A stretch of DNA of 10,528 bases from CAZMVY01 sp964617875 (GTDB lineage Bacteria > Planctomycetota > Phycisphaerae > UBA1845 > PWPN01), in NCBI GenBank assembly GCA_964617875.1, contig CAZUAI010000128.1, positions 1 to 10,528 of the forward strand, written 5' to 3'. Of the stretch, positions 1-6,138 are shown one piece after another. The notes below the pieces were generated by a model. It was not told the origin of the DNA and made no database searches. It saw only the letters and a program-made list of their open reading frames with translations. Both the position numbers and the translations under genes were made by a program. How positions within the stretch are numbered: position 1 is the stretch's first letter; each line of letters starts with the position of its first letter.

Positions 1-254
1 CTGGCGCTATCGCCAGCCGCTTTGACGCCGGCCGCGTGCGAAGGTTGGGCTAACGCCGTCTTCCGCACCGGCGGACGCCAGCCCACGGGGACCCGAAGGC
101 CGCAAAGCTCGTCGAGCCTCCGCTCGGTGGCCGGAGTCGATCCGACGCGGAACGTCCAGCCCTCGTCATTCGCCTGGGCCTGCATTGCCGCGATTTCGTC
201 GGGCGACACGGCGTGCGGCCCTTCCGCACGCGCCCCGGCCCACGCACAGGCCAT
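1..254 (-). CDS. Partial secreted protein, resembles pro-region of papain-family (C1) peptidases
   Basis: An open frame of 84 codons reads leftward from ATG (254-252) and leaves the window without a stop. After a hydrophobic start ending in ARA come SPDEIAAMQAQ, then DEGWTFRVGSTPATERRLDE and LCGLRVPVGW. From memory, the 'GWTF-VG-NPAT---L-ELCGL' pattern occurs between signal peptide and catalytic domain of secreted papain-like peptidases in Planctomycetota; the catalytic DWR and CGSCW motifs would lie beyond the edge. Codon choice is strongly GC3-biased up to about residue 65 and weaker afterwards, so the last 20 residues may be decayed or out of frame. The signal peptide starting here is very short. 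Dropping one base of the CCCC run at 270-273 would join an upstream ATG (291-289) to it and give a normal signal peptide (MSFLIGGTVAFVMACAWAG, then ARA). The coding call is fairly safe; the peptidase family is tentative. Confidence 0.5.
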   Translation of the reverse strand, partial: MACAWAGARAEGPHAVSPDEIAAMQAQANDEGWTFRVGSTPATERRLDELCGLRVPVGWRPPVRKTALAQPSHAAGVKAAGDSA

Positions 255-494
255 GACGAAGGCGACCGTCCCCTCCGATAAGAAACGACATATCCCTCGG
301 AATCGCGAGCGACCGTCGCAACATGCGATCATGCTTACCCCGGAGCACGGCGTTGTCATACTGTGATCGGCTCCCCGGAGCGGGACAAAGAGAAACCATC
401 AACGCTGCGGTTCCGCATGAAGGCCCTATAACCTCGCAGGCGTGCGGTCAGGGCGACGTGCGCCAAACGGGTCTGTCGCCCGATATGTCCTCGC

Positions 495-550
495 GAATGC
501 CGAAGGGCGAAGCCAGCATGGCGAACGAACGACGAAGCCTGAATGTCGAA
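495..550. repeat. Degenerate GAATGNCGAA / GACGAAGCC direct-repeat patch
   Basis: GAATGCCGAA (495-504) and GAATGTCGAA (541-550) flank several CGAAGCC/GCGAA-type words (508-539, including CGAACGAACGACGAAGCC). Stretches built from 'GAATGACGAA' and 'GACGAAGCC' words are, from memory, common dispersed non-coding repeats in Planctomycetota and related metagenomic genomes, where they often produce false short genes. This patch looks like a worn copy. The internal repetition is seen directly; membership of a genome-wide repeat family is an inference. Confidence 0.45.
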
Positions 551-720
551 GGCGCCGCAGACCCCGCAGGGGTACGACACGGCTCCGTTCGCTTTTGGGG
601 CCTGTTTCCGCCCGGCCGAAGCGGAATACCCGGTGCCGGATTCGCAAGGCCGGCCGCCCGTTAGCCGAAGACAGCCCCGGCACCCATCGATGCGCGGTTT
701 GCGACCCGCCGGCGGGGCGG

Positions 721-750
721 TTGACCGCCGCCCCGGTTTCATGGCATGAT
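721..750 (+). promoter_or_regulatory. Sigma70-like promoter for the S1 gene
   Basis: TTGACC (721-726) and CATGAT (745-750) are separated by 18 bases and match 5/6 and 4/6 of the consensus. Transcription would start near 757, giving a leader of about 110 bases before the S1 start at 869. The -35 box sits inside an inverted repeat, GGCGGT-TG-ACCGCC (716-729), which could be an operator or chance in GC-rich DNA. The same spacing and the same TTGACC box occur in the promoter at 5939-5968, which strengthens the call. Confidence 0.45.
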
Positions 751-868
751 GACGGTCTGCGATCGCCGATGTGTGCCGGCGGAGGACGCATCTCGCCCGG
801 CGGTGAAGGGCGGCCCGTGCCCCGACGCCGGGCGTCGCGGATGGGGAAGCTGGTCCCAGGAAAACGAC

Positions 869-2485
869 ATGAGTCTGTTACCGTCCGAGTTACCGGAATC
901 AACGCCTTTGCCCCCTGCGGAGGGAACGCCGACGATTCCCGAGGCCGTGTCTTCTGCGGCCGGCACGCCGGACCTCGCGCCGCCGCCGATGCCCGACGCG
1001 GAATCGCCCGCCGCCGCGCCCCCCGCGCAGACTCTCGATGGAATCACCGGCGAGGAACTCGAGGCGATGCTGAAACAGGCGGACGACACGGTCTCCGAGC
1101 AGGCCATGCTCGCGGCGGCCGGCGTACACCTCGCCCGGATCACCAACATCGTCGGCGAAGACGTCTTCGTGGACCTGGACGACCAGAGCAAAGGGACCAT
1201 TCCCCTGATCGAGTTCGCCAAGGACGGCCCACCGGCCGTCGGGCAGGAACTCCGCGTCGTCTTCGAGCAATACAACCCCGCCGGCGGCATCATGGTGTGC
1301 TCGAAGAAGAAGGCCGACCGCGCGCTGACGTGGGCGCGGCTCCGGACGGGCGAGATTATCGACGGCCGTGTCACGGCGATGAACAAGGGCGGCCTCGAGG
1401 TGGATATCGGCGGCGTCCATGCGTTCATGCCCGCCTCGCAGTGCGATGTCCACCGCATGAAGGACATCTCGACGCTGCTGAACCTCGTCATCCGCTGCGA
1501 GATCCTCGAGATCAACCGCGCGGCCCGGGAAGTCATCGTCAGCCGGCGCAACGCCCTCATCCGCGAGCGGGAAGAGACCCGCAAACGAATCCTCGACGAG
1601 ATTCAGGAAGGCCAGATCCGCAACGGCGTCGTGGGCAACCTGACCGAGTACGGAGCCTTCGTCAACCTCGGCGGCGTGGACGGCCTCCTGCACATCAGCG
1701 ACATGAGCTGGGGCCACGTGCGGCAGGCGTCGGACGTGCTGAAGCCGGGCCAGGAGATCCAGGTCAAGATTCTCAAGGTGGACCGTGCCAGGGGCAAGGT
1801 CTCGGTCGGCCTCAAGCAGACCCGGTCGAACCCGTGGGAAACGGTCGAGACGAAATACCCCCCCGGCACCCGCGTGCAGGGCCGCGTGACGCGGCTCACC
1901 GAGTTCGGCGCGTTCGTCGAGATCGAGGAAGGCCTCGAGGCCCTCGTGCCGCTCAGCGAAATGAGCTGGGTCAAGCGCGTGTTCCGGGCCTCGGACGTCG
2001 TCCAGGAAAACGCGGTCATCGAGGCCGTCGTGCTCTCGGTGGACAAGCCCAAGCGTCGGATCTCCCTCGGGATCAAGCAGCTGACGTCCGACCCCTGGCT
2101 CACCATGGCCGAGCAGTATCCGAAGAATGCGACGGTGACCGGCAAGGTGGCGCGGCTGACCGAGTTCGGGGCGTTCATCGAGCTGCAACCCGGCATCGAC
2201 GGGCTCGTCCACATCTCGGAAATGTCCGAGAAGCGGATCAAGGCGCCGGGCGACGTCGTCGAGATCGGCAAGGAGGTGCAGGTCCGTGTCCTCGGCGTCG
2301 ATGTCGAGAAGCACCGGATCTCGCTGTCCCTCCGGCCGCCGCCGCCCGAGCCGACGCCCGCCGAGCGCCAGGCCGAGGCCGAAAAGGCGGCGAAGGCGGC
2401 CAGGAAGAAGGAGCGGAAGAAGCCGCTCCGCGGCGGCCTGTCGTCCCACTGGGACTGGACGGGCGGACTGAACCTCAGGCTCTAG
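869..2485 (+). CDS. rpsA: 30S ribosomal protein S1 (five S1 RNA-binding domains)
   Basis: A 538-residue protein that should bind mRNA on the 30S subunit and help load leaders onto the ribosome. Residues 1-56 are a Pro/Ala/Glu-rich, probably disordered extension. Five OB-fold S1 repeats follow at about 85-146 (degenerate), 160-227, 247-315, 332-403 and 419-489. Repeats 3-5 carry the typical core, for example LTEYGAFVNL..GLLHISDMSW, LTEFGAFVEI..PLSEMSW and LTEFGAFIEL..GLVHISEMS. The C-terminus is a Lys/Arg/Ala-rich stretch (about 498-519) ending in GGLSSHWDWTGGLNLRL. E. coli S1 has six domains; five or fewer is usual in other phyla. ATG 869 is chosen because AGGA (857-860) precedes it by 8 bases. 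An in-frame ATG at 746 would add 41 residues unlike S1 and would overlap the promoter. The gene is likely transcribed alone or with the lipoprotein genes downstream. Confidence 0.9.
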   Translation: MSLLPSELPESTPLPPAEGTPTIPEAVSSAAGTPDLAPPPMPDAESPAAAPPAQTLDGITGEELEAMLKQADDTVSEQAMLAAAGVHLARITNIVGEDVFVDLDDQSKGTIPLIEFAKDGPPAVGQELRVVFEQYNPAGGIMVCSKKKADRALTWARLRTGEIIDGRVTAMNKGGLEVDIGGVHAFMPASQCDVHRMKDISTLLNLVIRCEILEINRAAREVIVSRRNALIREREETRKRILDEIQEGQIRNGVVGNLTEYGAFVNLGGVDGLLHISDMSWGHVRQASDVLKPGQEIQVKILKVDRARGKVSVGLKQTRSNPWETVETKYPPGTRVQGRVTRLTEFGAFVEIEEGLEALVPLSEMSWVKRVFRASDVVQENAVIEAVVLSVDKPKRRISLGIKQLTSDPWLTMAEQYPKNATVTGKVARLTEFGAFIELQPGIDGLVHISEMSEKRIKAPGDVVEIGKEVQVRVLGVDVEKHRISLSLRPPPPEPTPAERQAEAEKAAKAARKKERKKPLRGGLSSHWDWTGGLNLRL

Positions 2486-2504
2486 GCCGTCTTCGGCAAG
2501 AGGG

Positions 2505-2592
2505 CTGTGCCTTCTTGTGGTACAGGCTTCCTGTGCCCTCTTTGTGGTGCAGGCTTCCTGTGCCCCCTTGTGGTGCAGGCTTCCAGCCTGCA
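2505..2592. repeat. Three tandem palindromic units (26-27 bp) plus a closing hairpin
   Basis: Units CTGTGCC-N5/6-TGTGGTRCAGGCTTC occur at 2505-2530, 2531-2557 and 2558-2583, nearly identical and head to tail. Each junction can fold: GTACAGG-CTT-CCTGTGC (2520-2536, one G-U pair), the equivalent at 2547-2563, and a perfect TGCAGGCT-TCC-AGCCTGCA (2574-2592). The block fills the gap between the S1 stop and the phosphatase start. It could act as terminator, attenuator or transcript stabiliser, but no U-tract follows. It resembles the short dispersed 'GGTGCAGGCTTCCAGCCTGC' elements I recall from Planctomycetota and Verrucomicrobia. There are no spacers, so it is not a CRISPR array. Confidence 0.8.
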
Positions 2593-2616
2593 TCTGCCGC
2601 AGGGAAGCGGAGGTGC

Positions 2617-3225
2617 ATGATTCGCGCTTGGTCTCTGTCGGTGCAGGTCGCTTCCGTGGCGGTTTCCGCCGCGCTCCTCGCCGGCGCCGGCTGCGAGGGG
2701 GGAATCCCGGTCCCGGCCGGCGCGATGCCCTTCAATTTCCACGTCGTCGCCGACGGCCGCGCCTACCGTTCCGCGCAGCCGACCGCCGATTCGCTCGCCT
2801 CCGCCATCGAGCAACTGGGCCTCAGGACGGTCGTCAACCTCCGCGGCGAAAACCCGGATGAGGCCTGGTGGCAACAGGAGCAACAGGTCTGCGAGAGCTA
2901 CGGCGTCACGCTCGTCAACATCCGCATGAGCGCGCAAAGCCTGCCCTCGCGCGAGATGCTCCTCCTGCTCTACGACACCTTTGTGTCCGCCGAATACCCC
3001 ATCCTGATCCACTGCCGGAGCGGCGCCGACCGCACCGGGGCCGCCGCCGCCATCTGGCGCATGATGCAGGGCGAGTCGCGCGAGGCCGCCATGGGCGAGC
3101 TTTCGCCGGCGTACTTTCACTTCGCTCTGACGACTCCGGCGCCGGACAAGCTCGTGTCCCTCTTCCAGCCCGACCGGGACTGGATCCTGAACGAGTACAA
3201 CCCCGATGCGATGAACGGGGGATGA
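2617..3225 (+). CDS. Exported dual-specificity/tyrosine-type phosphatase (HCX5R), probable lipoprotein
   Basis: A 202-residue protein with a hydrophobic signal sequence (residues 5-25) ending LLAGAGC, a weak lipobox with Cys26, so it is probably anchored at the outer face of a membrane. The body fits the compact bacterial dual-specificity phosphatase family: YRSAQPT (50-56) near the N-terminus, the VVNLRGE strand (72-78), and the signature HCRSGADRTG (132-141), with Cys133 as nucleophile and Arg139 as phosphate-binding residue. Substrates of exported members are largely unknown and the sequence does not show one. GGAGG (2609-2613) lies only 3 bases before ATG 2617; the signal peptide begins here, so the start is likely right. 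The amidase gene follows after 15 bases and is probably co-transcribed, suggesting a shared envelope role. Confidence 0.85.
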   Translation: MIRAWSLSVQVASVAVSAALLAGAGCEGGIPVPAGAMPFNFHVVADGRAYRSAQPTADSLASAIEQLGLRTVVNLRGENPDEAWWQQEQQVCESYGVTLVNIRMSAQSLPSREMLLLLYDTFVSAEYPILIHCRSGADRTGAAAAIWRMMQGESREAAMGELSPAYFHFALTTPAPDKLVSLFQPDRDWILNEYNPDAMNGG

Positions 3226-3240
3226 ACCACGGAGGTCCTC

Positions 3241-4272
3241 ATGGTTCGCCGTCTCGAAGCTCTTGCGGCCGTTTCGCTGACTCTTGCCGCGTTCGCCGGC
3301 TGCGGCTGGCCGGGCAACCGCGTCGCACGCCTCGGCGATGAGATCATCGTCTGCGGGCAGCTTGTCCACACGGGGGCGCCCGTGGTCACGTGGCTCGACC
3401 CCGGCGGCTACGATGCCTACCGCTTCGAGAGAAAGTTCCCGACGGGCCGCGGCGCCTCGTCCCGCCCGGCCACCGAACCGGCGCCGCTCGTCACGTACGG
3501 CTCGTGGCGAGACCCCCTGCCGGAGAACCTCGCCGACGAAGTCCGCCGGCGCGGCTGGAGGCTCGACGAGCTGCAGCAGGTCGTTGACCAGTTCGTCATC
3601 CACTACGACGTCTGCGGCACGGCCCAGCAGTGCTTCAGGGTTCTCCACGATATGCGCGACCTGTCGGTGCAGTTCCTGCTCGACATCGACGGCACGATCT
3701 ATCAGACGCTCGACCTCAAGGAGCGGGCTTGGCACGCCGGAACCGCCAACAGCCGTTCGGTCGGCGTCGAGATCGCCCACATCGGCGCCTACCCGGATAC
3801 CCAGGTGCTGGACCGCTGGTACCGGGCGGACGCCTCCGGCCGGCTCCGCATCACGCTGCCCGAGTCGTTCGGCGACGGCGGCGTCCGCACGCCGAACTTC
3901 GTTGGTCGGCCCGCACGGCCGGGGCTGATCCGCGGCCGCATCCAGGGCCGCGACCTCGTCCAATACGACTACACCCGCGAGCAGTACGACTCGCTCATCA
4001 GGCTGACGGCCACGCTGTGCCGCGTGTTCCCGAAACTCCGCTGCGATGCGCCCCGGGACGCCCGCGGCGCGGTGATCGATCGCGTCCTGCCCGACGACCG
4101 GATGAAGACCTACCGGGGCCTGCTGGGCCACTGGCACATCACCAGGCAGAAGATCGACCCCGGCCCTGCGTTCGACTGGTTTCGCGTGATCAACGGCGCG
4201 CGATGGTATCTGGCCCAGCCGCCGATCCCCCGGCCGCCCGAGCCCGCGCCGCACGAGGGCAACGTGTCCTGA
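3241..4272 (+). CDS. N-acetylmuramoyl-L-alanine amidase (Amidase_2 / PGRP-AmpD fold), probable lipoprotein
   Basis: A 343-residue zinc amidase predicted to cut the bond between N-acetylmuramic acid and L-alanine in peptidoglycan. Signal peptide and lipobox LAAFAGC place the lipid-modified Cys at 21, so it acts in the periplasm on a membrane. The catalytic domain spans about 110-325: FVIHYD with the first zinc ligand His121, AWHAGTANSRSVGVEI (163-178), and GHWHITRQKIDPGPAFDW (296-313) with His297 and Asp306 completing the AmpD-type His/His/Asp site. Between GVEIAH (about 180) and the YTREQYDSL helix (244-252) there is an insertion of about 60 residues absent from short AmpD-like enzymes. A conserved-looking segment VVTWLDPGGYDAYRFER (48-64) precedes the domain. 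GGAGG (3231-3235) stands 5 bases before the ATG. It follows the phosphatase gene by 15 bases. The Pro-rich tail (327-337) has no recognised role. Confidence 0.9.
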   Translation: MVRRLEALAAVSLTLAAFAGCGWPGNRVARLGDEIIVCGQLVHTGAPVVTWLDPGGYDAYRFERKFPTGRGASSRPATEPAPLVTYGSWRDPLPENLADEVRRRGWRLDELQQVVDQFVIHYDVCGTAQQCFRVLHDMRDLSVQFLLDIDGTIYQTLDLKERAWHAGTANSRSVGVEIAHIGAYPDTQVLDRWYRADASGRLRITLPESFGDGGVRTPNFVGRPARPGLIRGRIQGRDLVQYDYTREQYDSLIRLTATLCRVFPKLRCDAPRDARGAVIDRVLPDDRMKTYRGLLGHWHITRQKIDPGPAFDWFRVINGARWYLAQPPIPRPPEPAPHEGNVS

Positions 4273-4289
4273 ACCGGTGACTCGGTTGC

Positions 4290-4313
4290 GCGGCCGTCCG
4301 TCGTTCCGGCCGC
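4290..4313. terminator. Possible bidirectional terminator hairpin between convergent genes
   Basis: GCGGCCG (4290-4296) and CGGCCGC (4307-4313) form a perfect 7-bp stem with a 10-base loop, in the 73-base gap between the amidase stop and the end of the leftward cytochrome gene. A weak AACCG/CGGTT hairpin (4272-4287) lies beside it. Only short T-rich runs flank the stem, so intrinsic termination is plausible rather than shown. Confidence 0.4.
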
Positions 4314-4345
4314 CCGTTCTTCCGGAAGCGTGCGCCGATCGCCGC

Positions 4346-4813
4346 TCAGCCGGCCTGTCGTGTCGTCGTTTTCCGGGCGATGCGATGCTGCGGCGCGTGG
4401 CAGACGGTGCAGCGCGGGGGGTGCTCCGTGTCGGAGATCCCGGCGGAGGCATCCGGCTTGAGCGGATGACGCGCGTGGCATGTCAGGCAATACGGGTCCA
4501 CGTCGCCGGGCTTGAAGGTGACGTCCGGCGGGACCCGGAACGTCTCGTCCGTCGAGTGGGCACGGCTCGGCCCGTGGCAGCCGGCGCAGGCGATGTCGTG
4601 CTTCGCATGCCTGACCGAGAACGTCTCGGCCAGAAACGGCTGATGGCACATGCAGCAGTCGGCGTTCTGCTCGATCGCGGAGCGCCGCGGGCCGGGGGCG
4701 GCTCCGTGGCCGGCATCGCCCGGGGCGGGCCGCGGACGCGCGGGCCCGCACCCTGCCGCGCCCGACGCGATCGCCGCCGCCATCACCAGGCCTGCGACAT
4801 GCAGCTTCGTCAT
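4346..4813 (-). CDS. Tetraheme cytochrome c, predicted lipoprotein
   Basis: A 155-residue protein with an N-terminal hydrophobic signal segment (about 6-20) and a lipobox-like GAAGC with Cys22, followed by a Gly/Pro/Ala linker to about residue 44. Four CXXCH heme c sites follow: CCMCH (53-57), CAGCH (76-80), CLTCH (109-113) and CTVCH (135-139). Extra histidines (69, 72, 86, 116, 131, 143) could act as distal ligands, giving bis-His low-potential hemes as in other small multiheme carriers. It should shuttle electrons outside the cytoplasmic membrane. Its ATG (4813-4811) overlaps the stop of the upstream reductase-like gene as ATGA, so translation is probably coupled and the two proteins may be redox partners. 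No specific named family is assigned. Confidence 0.88.
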   Translation of the reverse strand: MTKLHVAGLVMAAAIASGAAGCGPARPRPAPGDAGHGAAPGPRRSAIEQNADCCMCHQPFLAETFSVRHAKHDIACAGCHGPSRAHSTDETFRVPPDVTFKPGDVDPYCLTCHARHPLKPDASAGISDTEHPPRCTVCHAPQHRIARKTTTRQAG

Positions 4814-5892
4814 GCGTGCATCCAGTCGCGGAGCCAGGCATACTCGGGGACCATATGCCTGTGCAGCATGGCCTCGTAGTGGGCGAGCTGCTGTTGCTCC
4901 TGCGGTGTGAGGGCCGTCCGGCGGTCGTACGACGCCTTCACGTTGACCTCGAGCTGCTCCGGCGTCTGCGCGCCCGGGATGACGCACGAAATGGCCCGGT
5001 CGGCGAGGATCTTCTTCAGGACGACCGCGGCGTTCGGATCGGCGTCGCCGTTGATCTCGCGCGGCCGGATCCCGAACACCATGCCCGCCCCGAACGGCTT
5101 GATGCCGATCACGCCGACGTTCTTCCGTGCCGCCAGTTCGGTCAGCTCGTTGCCCTTCAGCTCCGTGCCGAGGAACAGACACGGAAACAGCACGACCGCA
5201 AACGGCGGATACTCGTTGAGGACGCGGCGGAAAACCTTGGCGTTGTGCGCCGAGATGCCGAGCCAGCGGACCTTGCCCTGCTTGTGGACCCGCTCGTAGA
5301 CGGTCACCACCATGTCGAGCACGCGCGGGTTGATGTCCCACAGCGTGTCGATGCTGTTCTGCCCGGGGCCCCAGGTCGCGCCGACCGGCCGCCAGATGTC
5401 CAGCACGTCGGTGTGGTAGGCGGCCAGGCGATCCTCGATCGCCCTGGTCATGCCCTCGATGGAAAGGTCCTTCTCGCCGTCCGGCGTCAGCTTCTCCGGC
5501 CACGAGGCGAAGCCGATGTTCCAGTTGTCGCGCTTGCCCCGCAGGGCCTTGCCGTACAGGGCGCACTCCTCGACGATGTTCGTGTCCAGGTAGTTGATCC
5601 CGAGTTCGGCCGCCTTGTCGAGGACGAGGGCCCGGTTGTTCTCGTCGCCGCCGCTGTGCCCGCCCAGGCCGATCTCCGAGATCCGGATCCCGGTCTTGCC
5701 CAGCGTCCGGTAACCCATCTTCGGGTTGTGGTTGCGGATCTTCGCCTCGGGCTTCGGCGGCTGCGCGGCCACCTGCGGCCCGCCCGCCGGGCCGGATGCG
5801 CAGCCCGCCAGTTGCGACGCGATCGCGCCGCCGGCGACGACGCCGCCGGTCCTCGCCAGGAACTCCCGTCTGGTCTGACGCTCGTCGGACAT
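4810..5892 (-). CDS. Tat-exported aldo/keto reductase-fold lipoprotein with degenerate active site
   Basis: A 360-residue protein. The N-terminus has a twin-arginine signal, TRREFLARTGG (7-17), and a clean lipobox LAGC with Cys31, so it is exported folded and lipid-anchored. From about residue 58 it follows the AKR barrel: MGYRTLGKTGIRISEIGLGG (59-78), LGINYLDTN (97-105), GKVRWLGISAHN (206-217), IGIKPFGAG (262-270) and the cofactor-end IPGAQTPEQLEVNVKA (305-320). Of the usual Asp/Tyr/Lys/His tetrad only Asp103 is clear. The Tyr loop is shortened (DTNIVEECALYGKAL), the Lys strand reads IGFASW, and the His strand reads DVLDIWRPV, with Val where His is expected. It may therefore not be a classical NAD(P)H reductase. 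GGAGG (5903-5899) lies 6 bases before the ATG and the promoter is at 5939-5968. It overlaps the cytochrome gene by 4 bases. Confidence 0.88.
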   Translation of the reverse strand: MSDERQTRREFLARTGGVVAGGAIASQLAGCASGPAGGPQVAAQPPKPEAKIRNHNPKMGYRTLGKTGIRISEIGLGGHSGGDENNRALVLDKAAELGINYLDTNIVEECALYGKALRGKRDNWNIGFASWPEKLTPDGEKDLSIEGMTRAIEDRLAAYHTDVLDIWRPVGATWGPGQNSIDTLWDINPRVLDMVVTVYERVHKQGKVRWLGISAHNAKVFRRVLNEYPPFAVVLFPCLFLGTELKGNELTELAARKNVGVIGIKPFGAGMVFGIRPREINGDADPNAAVVLKKILADRAISCVIPGAQTPEQLEVNVKASYDRRTALTPQEQQQLAHYEAMLHRHMVPEYAWLRDWMHA

Positions 5893-5938
5893 CCGGCACC
5901 TCCAGGGCTCCAGGGTTGCAGAACGGCTCGATCGGTGG

Positions 5939-5968
5939 ATTATGCCCGGCGGCGGCGAGCGGGGTCAA
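5939..5968 (-). promoter_or_regulatory. Sigma70-like promoter of the AKR-cytochrome operon
   Basis: On the minus strand TTGACC (5968-5963) and CATAAT (5944-5939) are spaced by 18 bases, each matching 5/6 of the consensus. Transcription would start near 5932, giving a leader of about 40 bases with a strong GGAGG ribosome binding site at 5903-5899. The boxes repeat the TTGACC-18-CATRAT layout seen before the S1 gene. Confidence 0.65.
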
Positions 5969-6138
5969 GCCGGCGTGGCGGACCGCGGGGGGCTCGGCGC
6001 TGGATCGCGTCCGCGCGTCTTATCGGACAGCACGCCCGAAAAAAGCCCCGCTCAGAACGGAATAGGCTAAATGCCGCGCAGATTCGGGCCGAATTGCAGT
6101 ACGGCCGATCCTCGTGGTTTGGGGGACCGGCGTCTTCG

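Larger units (their letters stand above)
292..868. other. Gene-poor intergenic region upstream of the S1 gene
   Basis: I see no convincing gene in this 577-base stretch. Frames open here on both strands translate to Arg-, Pro- and Ser-rich strings without domains, have no ribosome binding sites, and contradict the GC3 bias of the neighbouring genes. The region contains a degenerate direct repeat (495-550) and a promoter-like pair of boxes (721-750). It should also hold the promoter of the leftward gene at 1-254; a weak TATAGG (minus, about 427-432) is the only candidate and I do not call it. Confidence 0.6.

Noticed and set aside
356..742. Minus-strand open frame of 128 codons
   Set aside because: Its translation corresponds to the dispersed-repeat patch and GC-rich flanks; no ribosome binding site, domain or consistent codon bias.
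2505..2592. CRISPR-like array
   Set aside because: The 26-27 bp units follow each other without unique spacers, and no cas gene is nearby.
442..2616. Very long plus-strand open frame continuous with the phosphatase gene (would give a 927-residue protein)
   Set aside because: Its first 725 codons translate the S1 gene in a second frame and are extremely Arg-, Gly- and Pro-rich with no domain. Only the last 202 residues, from ATG 2617, have a signal peptide, HCX5R motif and nearby ribosome binding site.
2482..4452. Long minus-strand open frame opposite the phosphatase and amidase
   Set aside because: Antisense shadow of GC-rich genes; no motif, biased Arg/Asp/Val composition, and it contradicts two clear plus-strand genes.
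5916..5943. Plus-strand promoter for the PilZ gene (TTGCAG-16-GATTAT)
   Set aside because: The -35 box matches only 3/6, the spacer is short and the leader would be about 190 bases; it overlaps the much better minus-strand promoter.
6040..6062. Intrinsic terminator on the minus strand (GAGCGGGGCTTTTTT)
   Set aside because: A T-run exists but only a 3-bp stem (CCG/CGG) can form before it, and no minus-strand gene ends there.
4816..6138. Upstream extension of the PilZ open frame
   Set aside because: The extension is antisense to the AKR gene, has His/Arg/Val-rich shadow composition and no domain; PilZ-like sequence starts after ATG 6139.
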